In this document: positions 9,521-18,660 of the stretch, piece after piece | How positions within the stretch are numbered: position 1 is the stretch's first letter | How the letters are laid out: every line of letters starts with the position of its first letter | Source: Candidatus Bathyarchaeota archaeon | GTDB taxonomy: Archaea; Thermoproteota; Bathyarchaeia; Bathyarchaeales; Bathycorpusculaceae | Reading direction: 5' to 3' | Assembly (NCBI GenBank): GCA_030017755.1 | Contig: JASEJA010000007.1 | Location: forward strand, 1-32,085 | Length of the DNA: 32,085 bases | Made by a program: the position numbers and the translations under genes | Notes under the pieces: generated by a model | Told to the model about the DNA's origin: nothing | Seen by the model: the letters and a program-made list of their open reading frames with translations, nothing else | The model's database searches: none

Positions 9521-10105
9521 ATGAAAGGTAAAATTATATTGATTCTTATAGCAGCAACAATATTGACCTCAGCGTTTATATTTGCACAAACAGCCAAGGC
9601 AGCAGCTCCGGATTTGGTGGTTTATGGCTATACGGACAAAACATACTACACACCTGGCGAAACGGTGACGTCGAAATTTTGGATATATAACAGAGGCGAT
9701 GCCACTGCTATTCTGAAAAATGTCACAATTGAGTACCCTTGGTATAACGTAATTTGGGGAGGAAACAAGACAATCATAATCGACGCCAACCTTTCTCCTA
9801 ATGGAAACTATAGCGGAACGGACACATTCGAAATACCAAAAGACGACAGGGCAAGCGGAGGAGATGTCAAGTTCAGGGTTTATTATGAGTTCGGAGGATC
9901 AACAACTTACCAAACAGGCAGTGTTTCTGTTGATGTTGTTACAGGTGAGACATATGCGTCGCTTAAAGCTATGGATAGTATAATAACGTTATTCACGATT
10001 CAAGTGGTGTTAATAATTGTTTGCACAGTTATAATCGCTGCCACTGTGTTTCTTTCAGCGCGTAGACCCCAAGTGATGTGGAAGGCAGAGGAAAAGGGAG
10101 AATAA
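9521..10105 (+). CDS. Secreted, membrane-anchored protein with CARDB/NEW3-like beta-sandwich domain
   Basis: 194 aa; N-terminal signal peptide, DLVVYGYTDKTYYTPGETVTSKFWIYNRGDATA, C-terminal TM segment then basic tail; AGGTGA SD before ATG. Confidence 0.6.
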   Translation: MKGKIILILIAATILTSAFIFAQTAKAAAPDLVVYGYTDKTYYTPGETVTSKFWIYNRGDATAILKNVTIEYPWYNVIWGGNKTIIIDANLSPNGNYSGTDTFEIPKDDRASGGDVKFRVYYEFGGSTTYQTGSVSVDVVTGETYASLKAMDSIITLFTIQVVLIIVCTVIIAATVFLSARRPQVMWKAEEKGE

Positions 10106-10178
10106 AATAAATCTCCTTCATTTTTCTTTCTAAAGCAATATAAGCTATTAGGCTTTTCAGAATTGTAGAGGTAAAATT

Positions 10179-11070
10179 ATGCCAAGGATAAGCTTAGATG
10201 GAATTTTTGTGCCGCATATAACGCCTTTCATAAGGGAAGGCGAATTGGACGAAGAGGCTTTGAGAAAATGCTTAAGGTTTCGGGTTGATGGTGGAGTTTC
10301 TGGGCTTGTGCCTTGTGGAAGCAATGGTGAAGCGCCTTACCTCAACAGAGAGGAGCGAAAGAAAGTTATTGAAATTGTGATGGAGGAGGCTGGCGGAGGG
10401 TCAGCGTCATTGCTGGAACGGGAAGCCTAAGCACAAGAGAAACCATCCAATTTACAAGGGATGCTAAAGAGTTGGGTGTTGACGCCGCTTTGGTGGTGAC
10501 GCCGTTTTATTTTAAACTTCAAATAGGGAGTTGATAGCGCATTATAAAGCCGTCTTAGAAGCCGTTGACCTACCAATAGTGCTTTATAGCGTGCCAAAAT
10601 TCACAGGCTTTTCCTTAGACCCGGCTGTGATTGCTCAGCTTGCTTCGGAATATGAAAATGTTGTGGGCGTAAAAGACAGCGGAGGCAACATTGGAAGCAT
10701 AGCTGAAACTATCCGATTGGCTGGAGACAAAATTTCAGTGTTAGCTGGAACCGCTGATGTTACTCTTCCAACCCTAATGTTGGGAGGGAAGGGTGCCGTA
10801 ATCGCTGTGGCAAATGTTTTCCCAAGAATTTACCGAAGTCTGTATGACGCTTTCAAGAGGGGCGATTATGAAAAAGCAAGCCTTTTGCAGCAGCGCTTAA
10901 ACTACTTAAATGAAATTCTCGTGAAAAAGTACAATCAACTCTCAACAATAAAGGAGGCATTAAAACTGTTTGGCTTGCTAGCGGGTTACCCGCGAAGTCC
11001 AGCACTGCCATTGAGCGAGGAGGAGAGAAGGGAAATAGAAGAAGCGCTTAAAGCTGTAGAGGCAACATAA
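10179..11070 (+). pseudogene. Dihydrodipicolinate synthase / N-acetylneuraminate lyase family protein with two frameshifts
   Basis: ORFs 10179..10430 and 10531..11070 plus an intervening third-frame stretch [40 protein letters not shown] join into one DapA-like protein. Catalytic motifs LYSVPKFTG and VVGVKDSGG are intact. Confidence 0.85.
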
Positions 11071-11115
11071 ATAATTAAGTAATAGTACTCACATTTTCAT
11101 ATAGTTTGGAGGTGC

Positions 11116-12813
11116 GTGAAACTCGGAAAAGTTTTGGTCACTTCCGCATGGCCATACATAAACGTTACACCCCACATAGGCAATTTAGTTGGCTCTGTTT
11201 TGTCCGCGGATGTGGTTGCCCGCTATTACAGGCTGAAGGGCGAAGAAGTTGTAATGGTTAGCGGTTCGGATGAGCATGGAACACCAATAGAAGTTGAAGC
11301 CATAAGGCTTGGGGTTTCGCCCAAAAATTTAACAGATAAGAACCATGCAAGGGTTTCTGCGCTCTTTAAAGAGTGGGGAATATCCTTCGACAACTACACA
11401 AGAACAGAAAACCCCGTGCATAAAGAGTTCGTCCAAAACCATTTAATGAAAATATTCAATAACGGCTATATTTTTGTCCAAGAAACAACAATGCTCTACT
11501 GCGAAAACTGCCACCGCTTCCTACCCGACAGATTTGTGGAGGGAAAATGTCCCTACTGTGGAAATGAGTCAGCCCGCGGTGACCAATGCGACTCTTGCGG
11601 AAGACTTTTAGAACCCACAATTCTCTTAGAGCCTTACTGTGTTATTTGTAAAGGAAAACCCGTAACCAAAGCAACTAAGCATTGGTATTTTGACCTTTCA
11701 AAATTCTCTGAAAAACTAAGCAGTTATTTAGGCGGTAATGAGCAGTTGCCAACAACCACCAAAAACTTCAGCCTAAACTTGATAAAGGAAGGTTTAAAAC
11801 CCAGAGCCGTCACAAGGGATGTGGGCTGGGGAATTCCAGCGCCCTTTCCTGGAGCAGAAGGCAAGACAATTTATGTTTGGGTTGAAGCCGTTTTGGGTTA
11901 TGTTTCAGCCACAATTGAGTATTTTAGAAACCTTGGCGAACCAGAAAAATGGAAAGAATACTGGTTTGACAAAAATGCCAAAACATTATACTTCATAGGG
12001 AAGGACAACATTCCATTTCACACAATAATTCTTCCAGCATTACTTTTGGCTTCGGGTGAAGATTACAATTTGCCATGGAATGTTTCGGCAACGGAGTTCC
12101 TTCAGTTTGGTGGTGAAAAGGCTTCAAAAAGTCAAAGGAGAGGAATTTTCATTGATGAGGCTATAAAGCTTTTTCCAGTGGATTATTGGCGTTACTATTT
12201 GATGGCAACAAGACCAGAAACCAAAGACTCAAACTTTTCATGGGAACTCTTCATCGAAAAAGTTAACTCTGATTTAAACGACACTTTGGGCAATTTCATC
12301 CACAGAACATTAACGTTCATAAACACCCAGCTTAACGGCGAAGTTCCACAACCAAAAACTTTGGAAAAGGATGACGAAAAAATTCTGGAAGTGCTTAAAG
12401 AAAAAGTTGAAACAATAGCGAAAGAGTTAGAAAACTGCAAGTTGCAGTCTGCAGCAAACAATGTGATAAGCATAAGCCGCATGGGAAACCAGTACCTAAA
12501 CGAGAAGGAACCATGGAAACTAATAAAAAAGGATAGGGAAAAAGCCTTAAACATAATTTATGTGGCAGCCCAAATCGTTAAAGCCCTAGCCATAATCTCA
12601 GCGCCGTTCATGCCCTTCGCAGCCGAGGAACTTTGGAAAACTCTAAACTTGCTTGGAAGCGTTCATGAGCAGAAATGGGATGAAGCTCTAAAGCCATTAA
12701 CAGCCAAACATAAAATAGCTGAAGCCAAGCCCTTATTTAAGAAGATAGAGGTCAGCGAGAAACAGCTTGATGAATTGTTGACAAAGGTTAGGGAAAACTT
12801 GAAGAAAACTTAA
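11116..12813 (+). CDS. metG: Methionyl-tRNA synthetase
   Basis: 565 aa; SAWPYINVTPHIGNLVGS, GSDEHGTP, two zinc knuckles (CENCHRF..CPYCG, CDSCGR..CVICKG), KASKSQRRG (KMSKS equivalent). Confidence 0.96.
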   Translation: MKLGKVLVTSAWPYINVTPHIGNLVGSVLSADVVARYYRLKGEEVVMVSGSDEHGTPIEVEAIRLGVSPKNLTDKNHARVSALFKEWGISFDNYTRTENPVHKEFVQNHLMKIFNNGYIFVQETTMLYCENCHRFLPDRFVEGKCPYCGNESARGDQCDSCGRLLEPTILLEPYCVICKGKPVTKATKHWYFDLSKFSEKLSSYLGGNEQLPTTTKNFSLNLIKEGLKPRAVTRDVGWGIPAPFPGAEGKTIYVWVEAVLGYVSATIEYFRNLGEPEKWKEYWFDKNAKTLYFIGKDNIPFHTIILPALLLASGEDYNLPWNVSATEFLQFGGEKASKSQRRGIFIDEAIKLFPVDYWRYYLMATRPETKDSNFSWELFIEKVNSDLNDTLGNFIHRTLTFINTQLNGEVPQPKTLEKDDEKILEVLKEKVETIAKELENCKLQSAANNVISISRMGNQYLNEKEPWKLIKKDREKALNIIYVAAQIVKALAIISAPFMPFAAEELWKTLNLLGSVHEQKWDEALKPLTAKHKIAEAKPLFKKIEVSEKQLDELLTKVRENLKKT

Positions 12814-12830
12814 AATGCGTTGGATAAGCC

Positions 12831-13475
12831 TTGCACCTCAAAATAGACCTTCACGTTCACACAAACTATTCCTATGACTCCGTAATAAAACCAGAAGAAG
12901 TTGTTTTCTACGCTCAAAAACATGGGTTAGATGGCGTTGCCATAACAGACCATGACAAAATAGATTGTGCATTAAAAATGGCTAAAGAAACAAATTTTCT
13001 AGTTATTCCCGGAATAGAAATTTCAAGCTTGGATGGACATGTGCTAGCCCTTAACATTCAAGAACCCATCCCAAAAGAATTAAGCGTGGATGAAACTGTA
13101 GACAAAATCCACAGCTTAGGCGGCATAGCAGTGGCTTGCCATCCCACATCACTTTTTAAAGGAAGTTTAGGAGAGCAAATAAGTTCAAAGTTTGACGCTG
13201 TAGAAGTTATAAACGCTTCAGCCTTCCCCTTCAATTATTCCGTAAAACATGGTCAAAAAATTGCTTCCCGCCTTGAGATAGCTCAAGTTGCTGGTAGTGA
13301 TGCTCATTATGGTCCTGAAATAGGCTGCGCCTACACCTTAGTGAATGCTGAGTCAGAGGTTGAGGAAATAGTTAAATCCATAAGTAATGGGTTATGTCAA
13401 CCATTTGGTAAAGCGATACCATTAACCGTAAGATTGAAAAGAGAACTTTTGGTTTTCAAACGGAAGCTTTCATAA
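12831..13475 (+). CDS. PHP-domain phosphoesterase
   Basis: 214 aa; KIDLHVHTNYSYDS, AITDHDKID, PGIEISS, ACHPTSLFKG, GSDAHYGPEIG; TTG start. Confidence 0.9.
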   Translation: MHLKIDLHVHTNYSYDSVIKPEEVVFYAQKHGLDGVAITDHDKIDCALKMAKETNFLVIPGIEISSLDGHVLALNIQEPIPKELSVDETVDKIHSLGGIAVACHPTSLFKGSLGEQISSKFDAVEVINASAFPFNYSVKHGQKIASRLEIAQVAGSDAHYGPEIGCAYTLVNAESEVEEIVKSISNGLCQPFGKAIPLTVRLKRELLVFKRKLS

Positions 13476-13485
13476 AAAGAAGGTT

Positions 13486-14631
13486 TTATGGGCTTTTTTC
13501 CATCTGGTAAAGGTTTAATTCTATGTTTAATGGTTTTTCTGGCTCTGCATATGGTTCAAGGTTGAAAAGTTGAGGCGCAATTGTTCCGAACCCGCTTAAG
13601 ACATGGAGGGAATTCACACCCGTCATAACTAATGTGACTTTTAATTTTCCATCCTGTTGTGGGTTTACCCTTGCGCCCCATATGACTAAAGCGTTATTAT
13701 CCATCATTTCTGTTACTATTTCGCCTACGCGGTTTGCCTCTTCAATGGTCATTTGGCTGTCGCCAGTAACATGAATTAGGGCTCCAGTGGCGCCCATATA
13801 ATCCACATCTAATAATGGACTTCTTAGTGCGTTTCGAACGGCTTCTTCTGCCCTGTTTGGTGCGTCTGATTCGCCTACGCCTACAACGGCAACTCCGCCC
13901 CGCTTAACAATAGTTTTGAAATCTGAGAAGTCAAGGTTGATTAGGCTTGGCGCCGAAATTGTTTCAACTATTCCCTTAATCATGTTCGCCAAAACCTGGT
14001 CCGCCATCCTAAAGGCTTCGTTTATTGGTAATTGAGGCATAAGATGCATAAGCTTATTATTGTCTATTACAACAACGGTGTCGCATTGTCTCCGCATCTC
14101 CGTTAGCGCTGCAGCTGCATACTCAATTCTTCCCTTTTCAATACGAAAAGGCGTTGTTACAACACCAACAGTTATCGCCCCTTTTCTTCTGGCAATTTCC
14201 GCAATGACTGGCGCAGCGCCAGTTCCTGTTCCTCCGCCCAAACCAGCCGTTATAAATGCTATGTCCACGTCGGAAAGCAAATCCTCTATTCGCTTTCTGG
14301 ACTCTTCAATTGCTGCCCTTCCAAGCTTTGGGTCGCCACCCACACCCAACCCTTTTGTGAGTTTTTCCCCTATCAAAACTTTCTGATGAGCCCTTGAAAC
14401 GCTCAAATGGAGCGCATCTGTATTTACTGCAATACATTCTGCGCCGACAATACCCATCTCCATCAGCCTACTAACAGTATTATTGCCAGCCCCGCCAACG
14501 CCTATCACAACTATGCGGCAGTGACCGAGAGGCAGAACTTCCCCGCTTACTTCGTTATGCCAAGTATACCTAAGCGCATGCTCCGCTGGGCTAGTTTTAG
14601 CCAACCCTCTTCCTCCGAACAACCTCATCAT
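13486..14631 (-). CDS. ftsZ: Cell division protein FtsZ (FtsZ2-like)
   Basis: 381 aa; VIGVGGAGNNTVSRL, tubulin signature GLGGGTGTGAAPVIAEIA, VVTTPFRIEKGR, VIDNNKL. Confidence 0.97.
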   Translation of the reverse strand: MMRLFGGRGLAKTSPAEHALRYTWHNEVSGEVLPLGHCRIVVIGVGGAGNNTVSRLMEMGIVGAECIAVNTDALHLSVSRAHQKVLIGEKLTKGLGVGGDPKLGRAAIEESRKRIEDLLSDVDIAFITAGLGGGTGTGAAPVIAEIARRKGAITVGVVTTPFRIEKGRIEYAAAALTEMRRQCDTVVVIDNNKLMHLMPQLPINEAFRMADQVLANMIKGIVETISAPSLINLDFSDFKTIVKRGGVAVVGVGESDAPNRAEEAVRNALRSPLLDVDYMGATGALIHVTGDSQMTIEEANRVGEIVTEMMDNNALVIWGARVNPQQDGKLKVTLVMTGVNSLHVLSGFGTIAPQLFNLEPYAEPEKPLNIELNLYQMEKSP

Positions 14632-14752
14632 TTATCAAATCACGGATAGCCACCCGAATGGCCTCAGCCCTATTCGGATAAAATCTTTCATTCACAAGCT
14701 GATCTAACGCCTTAATGTAAGGCTCAGGAAGATAAAGCGTAATCAACTTCAT
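14597..14752 (-). CDS. Ribbon-helix-helix protein, CdrS-like
   Basis: Absent from the ORF track (51 aa). ATG at 14752: MKLITLYLPEPYIKALDQLVNERFYPNRAEAIRVAIRDLINDEVVRRKRVG*. SD-like GGAGGG upstream (minus-strand CGGAGGGAAGAAATGTATG). Overlaps the ftsZ start by 35 nt. Confidence 0.85.
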   Translation of the reverse strand: MKLITLYLPEPYIKALDQLVNERFYPNRAEAIRVAIRDLINDEVVRRKRVG

Positions 14753-14959
14753 ACATTTCTTCCCTCCGTAGAGGATACAAAAAATTCTTCGCTGAGCTAT
14801 AGTGCTATATATTATGTCTAAAATATGATTTAAATATGTTCGTTGCTGATTATTTAAGCATTATCTGGAAACATTTCAGATTTTTGTAAATTCTGGCTGT
14901 TGGCAACCCTTATGTTTTTATTCCTTTTTAAAGCATTTAATGTATTGCGATGGAATGCT

Positions 14960-16246
14960 ATGAAAGTTTTCGTTAAGAGCTTCGGCTGTTCAACAAATTT
15001 GGCTGACGGCGAGGTTTTGGCTGGATGCTTAGCGGAGGCTGGATATCAAATTGTGAATTCTGATTCTGAGGCAGACATTTTGATTTACAACACTTGTGCG
15101 GTTAAGGGACCAACAGAAAATCGTATGATTGAAATTTTGAGGAGGGTCCCAACTCGTAAAAAGTTGATTGTGGCTGGATGCCTACCCCTCATCAATTTTG
15201 AAAGATTATGCAAAGAGGTGCGCTTTGATGGGGCTGTTGGTCCAGCGGCGGGCGACATTATTGTTAATGTGGTTGAGCGCGTTTTAAATGACGAAAAAAT
15301 TGTTACTTTAAAAGGAGCAGTTAATTCCAAGCCAAATCTAAGTCTGCCTCGCATCCTTTCAAATCCTGTAGTAGGCATTATCCCAATAAATTATGGATGT
15401 CTAGGCTCATGCGCCTACTGTTGCGTAGTTTTCGCCAGAGGACATCTAAGAAGCTATGGCATTCAAGAAATTGTGGAGAGGATGAAAAAGGATTTAGCTA
15501 TGGGCGTGAAGGAGTTTTGGCTTACTTCGCAGGATACGGCTTGTTATGGAAGGGATATTGGCACGAACTTGGGTGAACTGCTTTGGGCTTTATGCGCTAT
15601 TGAAGGAGACTTCAGGATTCGTGTAGGAATGATGACTCCAAACGTGGCATTAGACATTCTTGAAAATTTAACTCACGCCTTCAAAAGTGATAAAATTTTC
15701 AAGTTTGTTCACCTACCAGTTCAAAGCGGAGACAACAAAATTCTAAAAAACATGCGAAGATTTTACTCGGTCGCTGATTTCAAAAAAATAGTGGACACTT
15801 TTAGGAAAAACTTTCCAGAATTAACCCTTGCCACAGATGTCATTTGCGGTTTTCCAGGCGAAGATGAAGAAGCCTTTGAAAAAACTCTGCAATTAATCCG
15901 AGAGGTTAAACCAGATATAGTAAACGTTTCAAAGTTTTTTGCGAGACCAGGAACGGTTGCGGCTAAAATGTCAGACACCGTGCCAGCATCGGAAATTAAA
16001 TGCAGAAGCGCTATGGCAAGTGAACTGGCTAAGGCAATAGCTCTAGAAAGAAACAAGCGTTGGGTTGGCTGGGTTGGCGAAGTCCTAATCGATGAGATTG
16101 GAAAGGCTTTTGGGTCTTGGGTTGGACGCAACTTCGCATATAAGCCAATTGTTGTTAAGAGTGAGGATAATCTTTTTGGTAAGGCTGTAAAAGCCAAAGT
16201 GGTTAATGCTTTTTCTACTCATCTGGAAGCCGAAAAACTCGGATAA
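14960..16246 (+). CDS. tRNA N6-threonylcarbamoyladenosine methylthiotransferase (radical SAM, MiaB/CDKAL1-like)
   Basis: KVFVKSFGCSTNLADGEVLAG, YNTCAVKGPTENRM, radical SAM GCLGSCAYCC, C-terminal TRAM-like region. The ORF is open from 14900, but ATG at 14960 starts the family N-terminus. Confidence 0.92.
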   Translation: MKVFVKSFGCSTNLADGEVLAGCLAEAGYQIVNSDSEADILIYNTCAVKGPTENRMIEILRRVPTRKKLIVAGCLPLINFERLCKEVRFDGAVGPAAGDIIVNVVERVLNDEKIVTLKGAVNSKPNLSLPRILSNPVVGIIPINYGCLGSCAYCCVVFARGHLRSYGIQEIVERMKKDLAMGVKEFWLTSQDTACYGRDIGTNLGELLWALCAIEGDFRIRVGMMTPNVALDILENLTHAFKSDKIFKFVHLPVQSGDNKILKNMRRFYSVADFKKIVDTFRKNFPELTLATDVICGFPGEDEEAFEKTLQLIREVKPDIVNVSKFFARPGTVAAKMSDTVPASEIKCRSAMASELAKAIALERNKRWVGWVGEVLIDEIGKAFGSWVGRNFAYKPIVVKSEDNLFGKAVKAKVVNAFSTHLEAEKLG

Positions 16247-16282
16247 ATTATTTATTTGGATGCAACCTATTTGTTTTTGGAG

Positions 16283-16552
16283 ATGAAAAGTTTGAGTGAA
16301 GAAAACGTTGTTGAGGTTGGACGAATAACCCACTTCTTCTCAAAAATAAGCGTAGCCGTTATAGAGCTTAAAGCGCCTTTGGCGGTTGGCGACAAAATAG
16401 CCATCAAGGGTCCAACAACAGATTTTGAACAAATTGTGGATTCCATGCAGATTGAGCATAAAAATGTTCAGAGGGCTGAACCTGGACAAAGCATAGGCTT
16501 AAAAGTTGCTCAACGCGTAAGAGAAAAAGACATAGTATACAAGAAAATCTAA
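16283..16552 (+). CDS. Small EF-Tu domain II-like translation elongation factor-like protein
   Basis: VGRITHFFSKISVAVIELKAPLAVGDKIAIKGPTTDFEQIVDSMQIEHKNVQRAEPGQSIGLKV; ATG 16283 within ORF 16256..16552. Confidence 0.8.
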   Translation: MKSLSEENVVEVGRITHFFSKISVAVIELKAPLAVGDKIAIKGPTTDFEQIVDSMQIEHKNVQRAEPGQSIGLKVAQRVREKDIVYKKI

Positions 16553-16568
16553 TATCTCTTTTTATCCT

Positions 16569-16931
16569 CTAAAGAACTGGTTCTTCCCAGTCCGTTTGAC
16601 AACCATCCTCAGGAATCAAAATAATAGTTGTTCCGTTTGGCAGTGGCATTAAAGGATTTTCTCTCAGGTTTAAAAATTCTGATTCAACATGGGCGTGAAC
16701 AGCCACCTGATTGTAAAATCTATTTTTGTATGGGTGATAAACCATTTGAAAGAGGCTCTTATACTTCTCAACTGGAAATCTTCCCATTTTCTTGATTATT
16801 TCTTCGTCGACTGCTTTTATTGCATCAATTATGGAAGCCGCATCTTCTAAAGTAAGCTGAAAGCCGTATGGGAAGATTTTGCTAATTTCCCGCTGACGAA
16901 TAAACAATAAGACCTTTTTCATATCTATCAT
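16569..16931 (-). CDS. Hypothetical protein
   Basis: 120 aa ORF with plausible coding composition; no family recognised. Confidence 0.55.
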   Translation of the reverse strand: MIDMKKVLLFIRQREISKIFPYGFQLTLEDAASIIDAIKAVDEEIIKKMGRFPVEKYKSLFQMVYHPYKNRFYNQVAVHAHVESEFLNLRENPLMPLPNGTTIILIPEDGCQTDWEEPVL

Positions 16932-16965
16932 ATTTTATGTGAATGCTGTATTTTTGCATATTGCA

Positions 16966-17709
16966 TTAACTTAACCGCTTTGTTAAAGTTTTTTCATGTA
17001 ATTTTATCGCTGCCAAAGAGAGTACAAAAGCAAAAACTATTATCATTAGAAGGTTTAATGCCAATGGATAATAGCCCTTTTCTAATATTAGCTGTCTTAT
17101 TAGGTCTGTGAAATATGTTAATGGCGAAAAAGACGCTATTATTCTTCCCCACTCTGGCAGCTGCTCAACTGGTATGAAAACTCCGCTGATGAAAACCAAT
17201 GGGAATTTGACTAGGGAAGATAACATCTGGGATGTGGCTGGAATATCAGTTGGCGGATAAGCTGACAAAAGAATGCTTAAGGCAGAAAAACAAAAGTTTG
17301 CGATAATTAGGCTGAAAAGCAAAACTATGAAGTTTAACAACCCTATATTTAGAGTCAAAGCGTAAAGAAGCGAACTACAGATATGACAAGTCCGAAAAGG
17401 AAAGCATATCTCCGAAAATAATTGTCCAAAGAGCAACTGGACAGCATAAAAGTCTTTCAAGGGTTTTTGAGCGGGTTTCCCAAGGAACGATGGTAGGGCC
17501 TACTGATGTGGCTGTGAAAAACGTTGTCATTCCAATTAAACCCGGTAATACCTCTTTTAATGGTATATTTCTTCCTATAACATAAGCCAGAGCCAAAAAA
17601 GCGGGAATACTAATCCGAAAATAATAACTGGTCCTTTTGAATAGTAAATTTTTATGTTCTTTTTGGCTATGACAAAAGAGCGCCTAAATTGTTCTGTAAA
17701 ATGACTCAA
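16966..17709 (-). pseudogene. ABC-2 type transporter permease, multiply frameshifted
   Basis: Pieces in three frames join to (L)SHFTEQFRRSFVIAKKNIKIYYSKGPVIIFGLVFPLF / LALAYVIGRNIPLKEVLPGLIGMTTFFTATSVGPTIVPWETRSKTLERLLCCPVALWTIIFGDM / AFLFGLVISVV / SLLYALTLNIGLLN...LSLAAIKLHEKTLTKRLS. Confidence 0.85.
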
Positions 17710-18332
17710 ACTGTTGCCTCCTTTTCTTTTATGAGTTTTATGAAAACGTCCTCCAATGAGGGCATCATCGTGTTTAAACTTAAAATGCGTAGGCGTTTCT
17801 GTTTGGCAAATTCCACTAAAAATTCTATTACGGCTGATGGGTTAGCTGTATAAACTCGCACCTTATTTCCAGCAAAGGAAGCCTTGCTGATGTTTGGGCT
17901 TTTTGAAATTTCTTCAATATTCACTTGTTTGTCAAAGAGTGCTTCTATGTATTGTAGTTCCACGCTTTGAGCTCTTAGGTTTTCAGGCGTGTCTATGGCG
18001 GCTATTTTCCCTTGGTTTATGATTGCTGTTCTGTGGCCTATAGCTGGTTTGCTTCTTCCATGTGTGGGTTGAAAGGAAAACAGTCTTTCCATCCTTATTG
18101 TATTGGGTTATTTTCTCTCGCAGAAGTCTGGCACTTTCAACATCAAGCCCAGAAGTCGGTTCATCAAGAAAAAGCACTTCTGGATGGTTCACTAAAGCCA
18201 TACATAATAGAAGTTTTTGCTTCATTCCTTTCGAAAAGCCTCTAACAAGTTTATCCTTAACTTCGTATAATCCGAATTCCTTCAAAAGTTTGGTGGCGTT
18301 TTCCCTAAGTCTATGGCTTGGAACTCCATAGC
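17706..18332 (-). pseudogene. ABC transporter ATP-binding protein, 5'-truncated and frameshifted
   Basis: YGVPSHRLRENATKLLKEFGLYEVKDKLVRGFSKGMKQKLLLCMALVNHPEVLFLDEPTSGLD...FLSTH / MEEANQL / GHRTAIINQGKIAAIDTPENL... in three frames. Signature and Walker B are present; the Walker A region is absent. Confidence 0.88.
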
Positions 18333-18348
18333 GTGGAACATGGAGTTC
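18321..18348. repeat. 9-bp inverted repeat at the ABC/agmatinase junction
   Basis: GAACTCCAT (18321-18329) and ATGGAGTTC (18340-18348), 10-nt spacer. Confidence 0.8.
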
Positions 18349-18615
18349 ACTTGTTTGGACGATGTTAATAACGTGTATTTATCCTTCGATGTTGACGTTT
18401 TAGATCCAGCATTTGCCCCAGGAGTTCGCAATCCAGAAGGTGGAGGAATAACATTAAGAAACCTTATAAACGTAATCCATAACTTGAAAAGTTTAAACAT
18501 GATGGCCTTAGACGTTGTGGAAGCAAATCCAGATTATGACTGCATGGGCATAACTTTTTGCAGCACATTAAAATTCATCAGAGAATTTTTAGGAGTTGCT
18601 GCTGCAAAACTCTAA
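18340..18615 (+). pseudogene. Agmatinase/arginase-family C-terminal fragment
   Basis: VYLSFDVDVLDPAFAPGVRNPEGGGITLRNLINVIHNLKSLNMMALDVVEANPDYDCMGIT matches the ureohydrolase C-terminus; the N-terminal two-thirds is absent. Confidence 0.88.
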
Positions 18616-18660
18616 TTTGTTTCTGAAAATCCAAAAATCATGTTGCCCGCAAACTAAAGA

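Noticed and set aside
14407-14649. 80-aa + ORF upstream of ftsZ, and 14060..14386
   Set aside because: Antisense of ftsZ and the RHH gene; the minus-strand reading is far better supported.
15763-16197. 144-aa minus ORF (and 15085..15378) inside the methylthiotransferase gene
   Set aside because: Antisense of a conserved radical SAM/TRAM gene.
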